Of a stretch of DNA of 64,000 bases, positions 25,154 to 35,644 are shown one piece after another (within the stretch, counting starts at the first letter, position 1; every line of letters begins with the position of its first letter). The stretch lies in NCBI GenBank assembly GCA_950022295.1, contig OX465597.1, forward strand, positions 60,995,016-61,059,015, written 5' to 3'. The notes under the pieces are model-generated. The model was not told where the DNA came from, ran no database searches, and saw only the letters and a program-made list of their open reading frames with translations. The position numbers and the translations under genes were made by a program. The stretch is from Bromus sterilis. Lineage: Eukaryota; Streptophyta; Magnoliopsida; Poales; Poaceae.

Positions 25154-27540
25154 TCAAGTTTGAGCTTGTTGGTCCCCAACCAAGTTGGGTCCTAAGAGGT
25201 TAGTCACAATAGGCTTGGCAACCCAAATGGTGCTTTTCTTGTCACCACTTTGAGTGCCAACAAATTTGGCAACCACATTGCCAACCTTATCCTTCCGAAG
25301 AGAATAAACATCATCAACTATAATAGGGTTGGATAAGGTACCGTTCGTGCATGAAGAATAAAGATGACCCTTCTCACGACATAAGTAGCAACATCTACTC
25401 TTTCCTTTCTTCACGGTTGATTTCTCAACATGAAGATCATTTACTTGAGTCTTCTTGGGAAGTGGCTTCACTTCACCTTGCGGTTGAACTTGAGGCCTCT
25501 TCCCTAGTTGCTTGTCACTCATGGGCTTCTTCTTCAAAGGGCAAGATCTAACATGGTGCCCTTCAACCTTGAACTTGAAGCAAATAATCTTGGCCGAATT
25601 CTTGACTTGTGATTGGCCCTTCTTCTTGTTTAACATGGACTTCTTATTGTTGGAGTTGAATCCAAGTCCACCCTTGTCATTGGGGGATTTTTGTCCACAC
25701 AAAACCTTGTCAAGTGTAGACTTCCCTTCATGACCCTTTCCCAAGTATTTCTTCAAAGAAGTGACTTGGGACTTGAGCTCTTTGATTTCCTCTACATGGT
25801 TAGTAACAATACAAGTACTAGAGGAAGTAGAAGCTTCATTGTTAGAGCAACAAGACAAGGAGAGTAATCCATCACAAGAAGTAGCAACATTATGAGTGGA
25901 TGAATTACAAGGACTAGCACATGGCAATATAGCATATTGAGTAGAAGTAGTGCTAATGTCCACATGAGGAACTAATTTAGAAACCTTAGCCTCATGAGCT
26001 AACTTTAGCACATTATGGGAGACTAGAAGATCCTCATGAGAGATTGAGAGCTTTTCATGACTTTCTTCCAATTTCCCATACTTGCTAGTTAGCAACTCAA
26101 GTTGAGCCTTTAGCTCAACATTCTCCTTTAGGATGGATGCTTCACAATAAATAGAGTTAGTAGCACAAGCATCATCAAGAAAAGAGGAAGGAGAGGACGA
26201 CATGGCAAGCTCTTTCGAATAAGAAGCTTTTAGTTGAGCATGCGACTCGGTGAGTTTGATGAGCTCACCCTTAATGACCCGTGAGCCATTTCCGAGGTGC
26301 TCAAAATCCTCAAGGAGTTTAGCATGTGCAACTTCAAGCTTAACATGTTTAGTTTTGATAGAATTAGACACCTCAGGGGTTCTATCAAGATATTCCTTTA
26401 CTTTAGATAACTCTAAAGCAAAAGTCTCCTCAAGAGATTCCTTGGTGGTTTCTTCACACTCTAGAGCTTGAGATAGATCCGCAATTTCATTAGCATAATC
26501 ACGCTCATGGCTTTTCGTTTTCTCAATGGTGGCCTCATTCTCCTCGATATGAGCTTCCAACTCCTCAATGTATTTCTTTCCCTCAATGGCAATAGACATG
26601 ATTTCCATGAAGTTGGAGCAAGCAATTTTATTCTTATGAAGATCTTTAAAATCATTTCTCCCTTAATTTTTAAGGAAGCAATATTATCATCCTCTTCAAC
26701 ATTATCTATATCATCATCATTATTCGATATGGGTGTCAAAGTAGGAGATACCTTTAACTCCTTGGGCATAAGGCAAAAATGAGTAACACGAGAAGATGAT
26801 GTAGGATCTCTTGAGGCACCATTCGAGACCACATCTTGTTCCATGGATTCTTGGTTTTCCTCTACATTGTTAGCACAATAACTAGAGGAAATAGAGGCAT
26901 GTTTATCATGGCAACAAGATATAGCAAGCATATCATCATGAGATATATTCAAGTGATTTCTACATGATATGCATGGACTATCAACACAAGCATGTAAAAC
27001 ATTTATGGTGCTCGAAGTGTTGAGGTCCAACAAGGAGGCATTGCAATAAGATAGTGATAAAGGGTTATCAACAATAAGTTCACTATCATCATTCCAATGA
27101 CTCACACTACTCACCATTTCATTACCTTGTGGAAAACCACATGTTGATGAGGTAGAAGAAGTTGAGAAAGCATCGCGACCAGAGGTGGAGGGAGAACAAT
27201 CATCCTCACAAATCTTGGACACACCATATTTATCTTGAAGCTTTGTCCACAACTCATGAGCATCCCGAAACGGCATGAGTTGAAATATGTCTAAATTACT
27301 CAAAGCATCAACAAGCACATTAGAAGCTTGAGCATTGAGATACGAGTTTTTCTCATCCACCAAGTATAGGTTTTGAGTATCCTTTGGAGGAGAAAAACCC
27401 ATATCTACAATTCGCTCCATACACGGGTCAATGCCCCGGAAATAAGTAAGCATGCGAATTTTCCAAGCATCAAAATGTGTGCCATCAAAACTAAGAGTGT
27501 CAATGAATCCTAATCCCCTAGTCGACATCCTTACTCTCAA
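25154..27540 (-). pseudogene. gag: Sirevirus-type Gag of element C (one frameshift)
   Basis: From the Met near 27528 the N-terminal part has copia Gag features (LSFDGTHFDAWKIRMLTYFR ... LWTKLQDKYGV). A Ser/Asn-rich stretch, a long Glu/Lys-rich coiled-coil region and two CCHC knuckles follow. In the first knuckle the second Cys is Phe (CFKFKVEGHHVRSC); the second is intact (CYLCREKGHLYSSC). The reading frame changes near 26655, where a T-run appears one base short: upstream residues are read from 27540-26656 and downstream ones from 26608-25154. Total length is about 790 residues, large as is usual for Sirevirus Gag. A stop follows and no pol continues. Confidence 0.85.
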
Positions 27541-27570
27541 GGCGGTGAAGCGCTATAAAGAGAGACGAAT

Positions 27571-27581
27571 CTCTGGTACCA
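27571..27581 (-). promoter_or_regulatory. Primer-binding site of C
   Basis: The minus strand reads TGGTACCAGAG three bases after the LTR end. This is one base from the initiator-Met PBS TGGTATCAGAG. Confidence 0.75.
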
Positions 27582-28049
27582 ATTGAAAGGACGTGGATGT
27601 CTCCTAGAGGGGGGGTGAATAGGCGTTTCAAAATAATTACGGTTTTGGCTTGAACAAATGCGGAATAAAACTTAACGTTTAATTTTCCAACCAAGAAACC
27701 TAAATAAGCTAGGCTCAACTATGTGCACCAACAACTTATACTAAGCAAGATAAAAACTGTGTGATAGCAAGATATATGACAAGAGAACTATGGCTATTAC
27801 AAAGTAGGTGCACAAGTAAATAGGTTGACTAGATGAACAACCTATGGGACAAGCAATGCACAATAATAAGAGCAAGCACAAGATAAACAAAGTAATAAGA
27901 TTGGTCAAAGTAAGGGTAGAGATAACCTCAAGTGGAGCCGATGGAGACAAGGATTTTTTACCGAAGTTCCTTCTCTTGCGAGAAGTACGTCTCCGTTTGG
28001 ACAGGGTGAGGAGCACAATACTCACACGAAGCCAACGAGGGCCACCCTA

Positions 28050-31000
28050 TGTAACATCCCAAAATTCTCCGAATTTTGGAATGTTAATAAAGTTAAATAG
28101 ATAATTATTGTTTGATTGGTGTGTTTGATTTTCTCTGGGATTTAAAAACTTTTGGTGTTGAAAAGAATATTAAAGTGGGAGGGAATAAAATGACTTTTCC
28201 TAATATTCACCGTTGGTGTTTTGGAATTTATTGTTTAAAAACAAAACCAACAAAATAAAATGGGCGAAGGAAATATGACTCCTTCAATTTATTAAAAGTT
28301 TGGAAAAGGTTTTAAATCTTTATTGGAATCCTTTTGAATATTCAAAACATTTTTCAACTCAAGGAAATTCATTTGAGAGGATATAAAAGGACTTATCCCC
28401 ATTTTTAATTTGTTGAAAAATAGTTTAAAATATTTTTGGGAGACTTTTTAATTTTACTTTGGAGTTATGAATATTTTCTATTAATATTTTTGAAATTTAT
28501 TTATGCTCCGGAGAAGTTTTTATTTCAATTTTCGGAGTTTTAGGTATTTTTAAAATGCCAGAAAAGTATTTAAAAATAAGTTGCAAAGTTTTTATTTTTA
28601 TTTATTATTTTGGTCAAGCCAAAAATTCAATTTTATTATTTCAAAAATATTGGCGAAGACGGAATTTTAAAATAAATTTCCGTGTTTTTTCTAATATTGT
28701 TTTGGGCCTGGGCTGTTTTTTTTCACACACCGATTTTGTATTTATCTCAGATTTAAAGAAAAAAAAGAGGATTAGGGGCTGGCTATAAATAGCCCAGATT
28801 AGGGCTAAATTATTTTCGCTTAGCGTTTTAGGGTTAGCTCTAATTTAATCCGTGGGACCCGCCGCCGCCGACGTCATCGCCGGAATTTCGCCGGAGCATC
28901 GCCGGAGTTGCCGGAATTTTCGCCGGAGCATCGCCGGAGTTGTGTTTTTCCGCGGTTTTTCGAGGTAACTTCGCGACGCGCCGCCGCCTGCGCCCGACCC
29001 CGCCACCTCACCACGCCGGAGCCGCCGCCCTGGCCTCGCGCACCGGCCGTCGCCCGCCCCTGGCCGCGCCCGCCCCCGCCGTTCCGCCGCCCCTGGTCGC
29101 CGGCCCTCGGCCGGAGTAGCCGGCCGGAGCCGCAGCCCCGAGCTGGGCCGAGCCGAGCCATGGCCATGGCTGGCTCCTTGCCCGTGCCCGTGGGGAAGAA
29201 GCAGTTAGAAAAAAAAAAGACAAAACGTGTTTTGATTTTTTTTTTCAGATCTGGATCCAAACCGCCCGGGGACCCGATCGCGTTTTTCAGAATTTTTTTA
29301 TTTACGTATGGTTCCTTTTTACAGTAGAGCACCCCGGTACCCCCGGTGTCACCCCGATACCGTTTTCGCGACTACTTTTTAACCGTAACTCGGAATTGGG
29401 CGATTCTAGTTGCGTTGCGACCGTGTAGAAATTTTCTAGCCAGTAGGCCTAGTGTTACAGAAGTTTTAAGTTTTTAAATTTGGATCCCAAGCTGATCCAA
29501 ATTTGAACTTCCGGCAGCCGTAACTTTTTACCGGTGCACCCGTTTGCGCCGTTTCTTTTTGCGTTGGATCACTCGTTCCATGTACTTTCTGTTTATATCT
29601 TGTGTACACAAAAATTCACAAGTTTATTGATCTGTTTAAATTCAAATTCAATTCAATTTTGCACCTGCTACGACCTGTGTTGTAGTATTCCGTTTCACGT
29701 GATTCTTTTTGCATATTGGATCATATGAGATATCTTATCGGCAATATCCACACACCATTCATATTGCCATGATTTTTGCCTTGATTTCATAATTCCTTGA
29801 TCATAATTTTTGTATCGACAATTCCTTATCCGTTGACTCTCTCGAGTTCATGTTCCACCGATCACCTTCGAGCACATCCACACCTTTGCGCTTTAAGGTT
29901 TTTGTTTTGTTGCTAAAACCTTTGTGTTTGTGTTATTGATCTTTTGTTTGTATCGTTGTGATCTGATTGCTTATTTGATTTCCTTCGTTGCGATAGATTC
30001 TCGGAGTGTGACGAATAGAGTTGACTGGAACGTGAGAGCGAAGATCTTCATCGAATGTATAAGGCAAGTGATGCTTTGACCATACTCATACCTATATTTT
30101 CTATATGCATTATGTTAAGAAATATCACCTTATTGCATGATAGGTGGTTTATTATTCTGTTGCTGCAAAACCAGTTAGGATAGCCACATGTCTTGACTTA
30201 TCTACCGTAGATCAACCTAGCCGTGTTGTTACTTTATTGCTATGCTTTGTAGACGTGGTTGGGTTGTGAGAATTCATGGAGTGCATGTGAGCTATTTCTA
30301 ATAAGCTGTGTAGCAACTTTATATAAATAGAAATCACTTCTGGACGGGCGGGTTGCATCCCTGTAGTTGTGCCTTGTCTAAGGACAGTGCCGGGGTTAAA
30401 TGCACCCAATGGTTGTTTTGGTGGTGGACCGGGTGAGTCATGGCGAGTACCCTCTGACGCAGTGGGCGCCGTCCAGGCTCAAAAAGATCAGACAGACAAT
30501 ATTACTAGTAGCTTCCGTGTACAGCCACTGGCTATATAGGCTCTGTCTTAGCACGAGTACGTTGTGGGGAACCTGGCCCTGGTAGCTAGCTGATGGAGAT
30601 GTGTGGTTAGGTGTACCGGCTACCAAAGGGTGGAGGCAACCTCTTTAGAAAGTCTTTGTCTCAATCTTCGGGTTGAGTCCAGTGGGGAACGTGTACAACC
30701 TCTGCAGAGTGTATAAACTGATCATGATTAGCCGTGTCCACGGTTACGGACGAACTTTGAGCAACTAGTCAGTACTGTTGATGAATGATCTTGACAGATG
30801 AACACTTAATAATAATTTGGTTGGGACAAGAGTAGCATGGGTTGCTGTGTCTTACAGGTAGAATTCAACTTAAAACTTTGACTAGTTTAGTTCAGGAGAA
30901 AATTGGCTTTCTGCAAAACTAAACCATAAGCCTTTCCTTTGACTTACCTTGCATGTAGTTGTAGGTCCTTTATATAAACTTTTTCATGTCACTTTCCGTA

Positions 31001-31346
31001 CAAATCAGATGTACTGACCCGTTGTCGGGCTGTAACCTTCAGTGTTGCAGGTTTTTCAGACGATCAGTAAGGTGCGTTTAGGGGTTGCGAGTCTACACTC
31101 AGCATGTTCGCATGTGGCTGTTGATGGACTCCATGTTATTTGCTTTTGCTTCCGCTATATTTATATTGAATAAGCTAGCCTTGAGCTATGCAACTTGTTA
31201 TTTATTTTACTCTGGATCATACGTTGTCACAATGATGCACTTGTACTTTGATATACATCTATAATACTGTGTGTGCCAGCGAGTTCGATCCAGGGACTGG
31301 CACTTGAGCACAGGGACTTCAATTCTATGTGAATTGGGTCGTTACA
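28050..31346 (+). repeat. Solo gypsy LTR D, full copy (3297 bp)
   Basis: The ends are TGTAACATCCC...GTTACA with TSD CCCTA (28045-28049, 31347-31351). It has no PBS, coding sequence or second LTR, so it is a solo LTR. A stretch near 30725-30765 resembles 45922-45950 of E's LTR (gccgtgtcc.cggtta.gga), suggesting a related chromovirus lineage. It is AT-rich up to 28780, then strongly GC-rich. Confidence 0.85.
28784..28790 (+). promoter_or_regulatory. TATA box of solo LTR D
   Basis: TATAAAT within GGCTATAAATAGCCC lies at the switch from AT-rich U3 to a GC-rich leader. Confidence 0.6.
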
Positions 31347-33211
31347 CCCTATTTCTCCTCACGCTCTTACCAATGCAAGATGCCGTGATTCCACTATTAG
31401 GACACTTGAGGGCGGTCACCGAACCCGTACAAATGGCGACCCTTGGGGGTGGTCACCGAACCCGTACAAATGCTCGGGGCAATCTCCACAACCGAATTGG
31501 AGGCTCCCGTAGCATCCCGAAGCATTCCACCACAATGATTGAGCTCCGCAACAACAAGCCTCTAGGCGCCAACACACCCACGAGGTACAAGCTCTAGAGT
31601 GCCGATGCACTCAAGAGTAGAAATATTCTCAACTTCACTTCTACAACGAATCCTCGGAGAGAACTCAAACCGATGCACCAAATGCAATGGCAAGAGCACA
31701 CGAAGTGCTCAAGTCCCCAACTCTCAAATCCCACCAAAGCAACAAAAGCTATGGAGGAATATGAGAGGAAGAACAAGGAGAGCACCAAGAACTCCAAGAT
31801 CTAGATCCACAAGGTTCCCCTCACTTAGAGGAGAGATGGCTTGGTGGAGAATGTGGATCTAGACCTCCTCTCTCTTTTCCCTCAAAAAGGAGCAAGAATC
31901 ATGGGAGGGAAAGGGAGTAAGCAAGATCAAAGAGGTCAACAATGGGGGGAAGAACTTGCACAAAACGGGTGAGGACAAAGGAAGAAGACCCCCTTTTATA
32001 GGTCCCCACGAATCCAACCGTTGGAAGCCCACCAACCACGATACTACCGCACAGCGAGCGGTACTACCGTGGAGCGGTACTACCTCAACTGGAGCGGTAC
32101 TACCGCCCTACGGTACTACCGGGCTCACTACCGTGCCTCACTACCGCCCTATACAGTAGGAATACGTAGTGGATGCGGTACTAACCACGGTAGTACTACC
32201 GCTCGGGCGGTACTACCTCAACTCCGGGCGGTACTACCTCACAGGAAAGAACAGCACGGCCAAAACAAGCATAACTTTTCCATACGAACACCGATTTTGA
32301 TGATCTTGGGCTTGTTTTAAAAATATGGAAAAGCTCTAGATCCTCACATAGAGAACCACCCAAGATCAACAAAAAGAAATGATGCAAATCATGGAAATGT
32401 TAGAATGCCAACACGGTAGAAGGTGAAACCTTCACAAGATAAGAGCAGACAAAAACACCAACAACGAAAACACAAAACTAGATGTATATGAAATCTGTTT
32501 TCGACGAAGAAGAGCTTGTAATGAATACGAACTCAAGCTCCAACACTCACAAAGATAAAACAAAACAAGAACCAATAAAGATGATGCCAAGGATGCAAAG
32601 GTTTGAGCTCTCCACGAACGATGCGGCCTAGCCTATAACCATGTCTCCTAACTACCACCATGAGACCGGTAAACTAGAAACCTATAAAGTTCAAACCTTT
32701 GTCTTGCGCGTAATCCACTTGAGCTTGATGATGACGATCATGTCCGCCTCAAGTTGGAACATCTTTTTTGATTCCGCCAGCTCGATGAAGACTAGTAGAT
32801 TGCTCCCCCATACTCCATTATGGGTGAGCCTATTTTAGGCATATCTTCACAATACCATTATCACCAAATGGTCAGCAACCTCCAAACATATGATATCTTC
32901 GTGATGCTCCTCTTGACCTTGCGCACATCAACTTGACCAATCTTTGGATAGCTCCATGAAGAACCCCTTGGTCAACACGTAATCTTCATCTTACAACCTT
33001 GAAGCCAACATATGATCTTCAAGCGTTGCCTAAGGAAAAACTTTAAGGTATAACTCAAGGAAACCATTAGTCCATAAAGATTGTCATCAATTACCAAAAC
33101 CAAACATAAGGGCACATTCCCTTTCAGTATCTTTGCCAAGGGAAACTCGCCTCTACGCTGCATCTAACCTTCCACTTGGGGAAACCAACGAAGGGCGAGA
33201 TACCATTATCA

Positions 33212-33870
33212 TCTCCCGCGTATCACCTGTCGACTGCTCAGCCTATGGTGCGAATATCTTCCAGTATTACGGGTTGAATTACCCGCGGCACAATGCCATG
33301 TGCGGTGTTGTACTCCCGGAGTGTGGCTTCCAATCAATGTTTTTCAGCGATCATCCGATCCAAAATCTCGGTCAAACCTTGGCGAGCATTCTCCACCTCG
33401 GCATGGGCTACCGCTAGATCTGAACTGAGATCCACAGGAGTGCGGAGCACGTCTTGCAGATTGCTCGGGCCCGCATCTGCTGTTGCTGCATCTCTCGCCG
33501 CTCTTGCTACGGTGTTGGTGGAGCTATGGCGACTGGACCATGCTCCCGCCATCATAACCTCCGCACGGATGCGCGGAGCCACGCTCTTTAATTCCACAGA
33601 GTACTCACTGCGCGGCAGCGGGTCGCTGAGACCGAAAAACACCAGTACCTCCCTGGGATATCTCTCCGGAAGGGCCGCATCGAAAACGCGATGGCTACCG
33701 AAAGGCACAATGACGCTGCGCGTTAGGGGCATTTCTGTCCCAAACTGCGAGGCGTTGTCGATGACATAGTCTAATGCCCCGTACCTGAGAACCATGCCGG
33801 AAGCAAAGCGCGTGCTCGATGAAGAGGATGGTACCGTCCGGATCAGAACTCCAGTCGACACCTCGGTCCG
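33212..33870 (-). other. 5' internal remnant of H with an open frame
   Basis: It lies between G4 and the PBS of H. A minus-strand frame is open from upstream to 33334, with a first in-frame Met after the PBS near 33795, giving roughly 150 residues. It resembles no domain I recognise and could be a leader ORF or the start of gag. The 33212-33333 part shows nothing. Confidence 0.35.
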
Positions 33871-33888
33871 CCCCACGTTGGCACCAAC
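33871..33888 (-). promoter_or_regulatory. Primer-binding site of H
   Basis: The minus strand reads GTTGGTGCCAACGTGGGG right after the LTR end. This is close to the TTGGCGCCAACGTGGGGC form I know from TAT-lineage elements. Confidence 0.75.
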
Positions 33889-34903
33889 TGTCGTCGATAT
33901 GTAACGGCAGCTGCCATGGGGATGGCTAAAGAGGGGGACAGACCGAGTTTAATGTCGATGGTGCCGGAATCGAGAGTGGGGACAAGCACAGTGAGACACT
34001 GCGATGTACCCAGGTTCGGGGCTCTCCGTACAGATAACACCCCTACTCCTGTCGAGCTAACTATAAGCAATAACTTGGGCTACAATTAATGCTCCGTGAG
34101 CTGTATGAGAGGAAGGGGAGAGGGATCTAAGAACAACTCTCTCCTTGCTCTCTCTCTGGTGGGTGAAGTGAAGTAAATGCGACCGTCCCCTCACATAGGA
34201 GGGAACCCTGGGCCTCTTATAGGCTGATCCCAGGGTAGTACAGTAACTTCCGGTTGGTCCAGGGAGCATCTGCAAGCCTCTGGAGAGTTGCTGGGTCCCG
34301 CCGACTGCGCCCTTTACGGGTGCCAGGCGGCGGATAGCTGTAGCCCTACTTTCTCTTGGAATCTTGTAGTATAGGCCTGGAGAGCTCTACGTCTAGCCTT
34401 GCGGCTGCCTCAGTGCCTTGTCGCCTCCGCCGCCCTGTCAGCTGATGTGTCGAGGGAACATTATGCGTCTGACAGGTCGGCATGGTACTGCTTCTGTCTA
34501 TCACACAGATCTCTTGGGATCACCTATTGATGACCTCAGGCCGGGTGCGTCCATCCGGCCCAAGGTCAACTCTCGTGGGTTACCTCGGATAGTCTTGCAT
34601 CTACTTGGGCCGAATGAACTTTGGTGAGGCCGATTGCTCTCTCCCAGAGCAATCGGCTTCCGATCTAATCAGCTCGGCCTTCTGGAGATCGATCTTGTGC
34701 TGCTTGGTCTTCTCTAGATCGGTGATCCTCAGATCAGAAATCTTCAGGTCGGCTTGATCAGACCGGCCTTCTTTAGAATGGCGGTCTTCAGGTCGGCCCA
34801 GATCAACTCGGCCTTGTTAGATCGGCGGTCATTAGATCGGTGATCTTTGTCTTGAAAGGTTGTTTCGCCTGGGTGACCCTACCCGGGGATCATTCCCACG
34901 ACA
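33889..34903 (-). repeat. 5' LTR of H (1015 bp)
   Basis: It is a direct repeat of 5191-6200. On the minus strand it starts TGTCGTGGGAATGATCCCCG. It contains the same perfect hairpin at 34629-34657. Confidence 0.8.
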
Positions 34904-34943
34904 GGTAGATAAATGAACTTAGGTCCCTTTTTCACCGGGGTTT

Positions 34944-35492
34944 CTACCTTTTAGTTGTGATTGAGGATAAAGTTTTTCCTAAAGCATCAATTTCTTCCTC
35001 AATCTTATCAATCCTAGAGGGGTCATCGTCTTTATATTTAAGGGAATCCAAAGTTTTGTAAATTTTGTTTATGGAGCTATCAAGCCAATTCAAATTCCCT
35101 TGAATTTTTTGATCTACTTCATTTATTTTAACCATTCTTGGCATATCTATTGCTATCTTCTCAAGTTTACTCATAATGTGAGCTAAATAAATGTCATCTT
35201 TTGGGACAACAACAGGGGGAACTCCTACAAGATTTTCCATAACATTAAGAGCCTCCCAAATAGGGGCTTCCAGGAAGTTTCCACTTATTTCTGTGTCCAA
35301 AATAAATCTATTCCAAGAACTAATACCAACAAAACTATTTCTAAGAAGGATAATGGTGGATTGCTTCTTGGTGGCTGTACTTTGAGAATCATTAATCCTA
35401 TACCAAGCATCTTTCAAACTCTCCCCACCTCTTTGTTTGAACGTGAGGACTTCCGCCTCGGGTGCAACACCAAAGGTAAAAGAACTAGACAT
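34944..35492 (-). CDS. Gag-like ORF of G3
   Basis: It is an uninterrupted minus-strand frame. I chose the Met of MSSSFTFGVAP near 35492; the frame is open upstream to 35576. About 180 residues carry GGESLKDAWYRI, a pattern like the plant Retrotrans_gag core (GESL-x-DAW), followed by a Lys/Glu-rich, coiled-coil-like C-terminus. It ends at TAG shortly before the H insertion site; the original reading may have gone on into 5190-4957. No zinc knuckle or protease is present. Athila/Sabrina-type elements often encode only such a product. The structural role is inferred from family resemblance. Confidence 0.55.
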   Translation of the reverse strand: MSSSFTFGVAPEAEVLTFKQRGGESLKDAWYRINDSQSTATKKQSTIILLRNSFVGISSWNRFILDTEISGNFLEAPIWEALNVMENLVGVPPVVVPKDDIYLAHIMSKLEKIAIDMPRMVKINEVDQKIQGNLNWLDSSINKIYKTLDSLKYKDDDPSRIDKIEEEIDALGKTLSSITTKR

Positions 35493-35644
35493 ACTGACTA
35501 CTACGAAGCAAGCTAGGAACAAAGCAACTATTTTTTTGGTAATTGTTTTTGTTATAAGACACACAAGCAAAGACAAAAACTGGAAAGTAAAGTAACAAAA
35601 CTAAAAAGCAAAGGTGAAAGGTAGCGTGCAACTCCCCTATCTTG

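Larger units (their letters stand above)
18936..33126 (-). mobile_element. Sirevirus/Maximus-like copia element C, gag-only
   Basis: The ends are TGAAAGG...CCTTTCA, flanked by a perfect 5-bp TSD GTATC (18931-18935, 33127-33131). The PBS lies inside the right LTR, so the element runs right to left: 5' LTR (33126-27583), gag (27540-25154), a 3.6-kb non-coding stretch, PPT, 3' LTR (21561-18936). No protease, integrase or RT is found, so it must be non-autonomous. The Sirevirus assignment rests on the large coiled-coil Gag, the LTR termini and the multiple purine tracts. Confidence 0.85.
27583..33126 (-). repeat. 5' LTR of C (5.5 kb including the 3.3-kb D insert)
   Basis: It is a direct repeat of 18936-21561, with the same TGAAAGG start and CCTTTCA end. 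The D insert at 28050-31346 sits at the same base position and with the same TSD as in the other LTR. Confidence 0.85.
14122..33211 (+). mobile_element. Athila/Sabrina-type non-autonomous gypsy element G4 (nested in H)
   Basis: It has a 5' LTR (14122-15358), PBS, 2.0-kb non-coding interior, PPT and a 3' LTR (17360-33211) that is itself split by element C. The flanks do not form a TSD: 14117-14121 is ATGCT and 33212-33216 is TCTCC. The H sequences on the two sides are not adjacent parts of a normal TAT element. A deletion therefore accompanied or followed insertion. Confidence 0.8.
17360..33211 (+). repeat. 3' LTR of G4, split by element C
   Basis: The LTR runs 17360-18935 and continues 33132-33211, together about 1656 bp. 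Element C lies between, flanked by GTATC duplicates (18931-18935 and 33127-33131). It ends ATTATCA at 33211. Confidence 0.85.
5191..34903 (-). mobile_element. TAT-lineage gypsy retrotransposon H (defective, nested in G3)
   Basis: Two direct repeats of about 1.01 kb (5191-6200 and 33889-34903) with TGTCG...CGACA-type ends bound the element. Flanks are GGCAG (5186-5190) and GGTAG (34904-34908), a TSD with one mismatch. The PBS lies next to the right LTR, so the element runs right to left. Remaining order on the minus strand: leader, large gap filled by G4, RNase H, archaeal-type RNase H, integrase, an antisense gene, 3' LTR. Gag, protease and RT are not found. The LTRs differ by several percent by eye, making H clearly older than E. 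Confidence 0.8.

Noticed and set aside
28874..29332. Overlapping ORFs on both strands in the GC-rich part of solo LTR D
   Set aside because: They arise from GC-rich leader sequence of an LTR, with no domain and with low-complexity Gly/Arg/Pro content.
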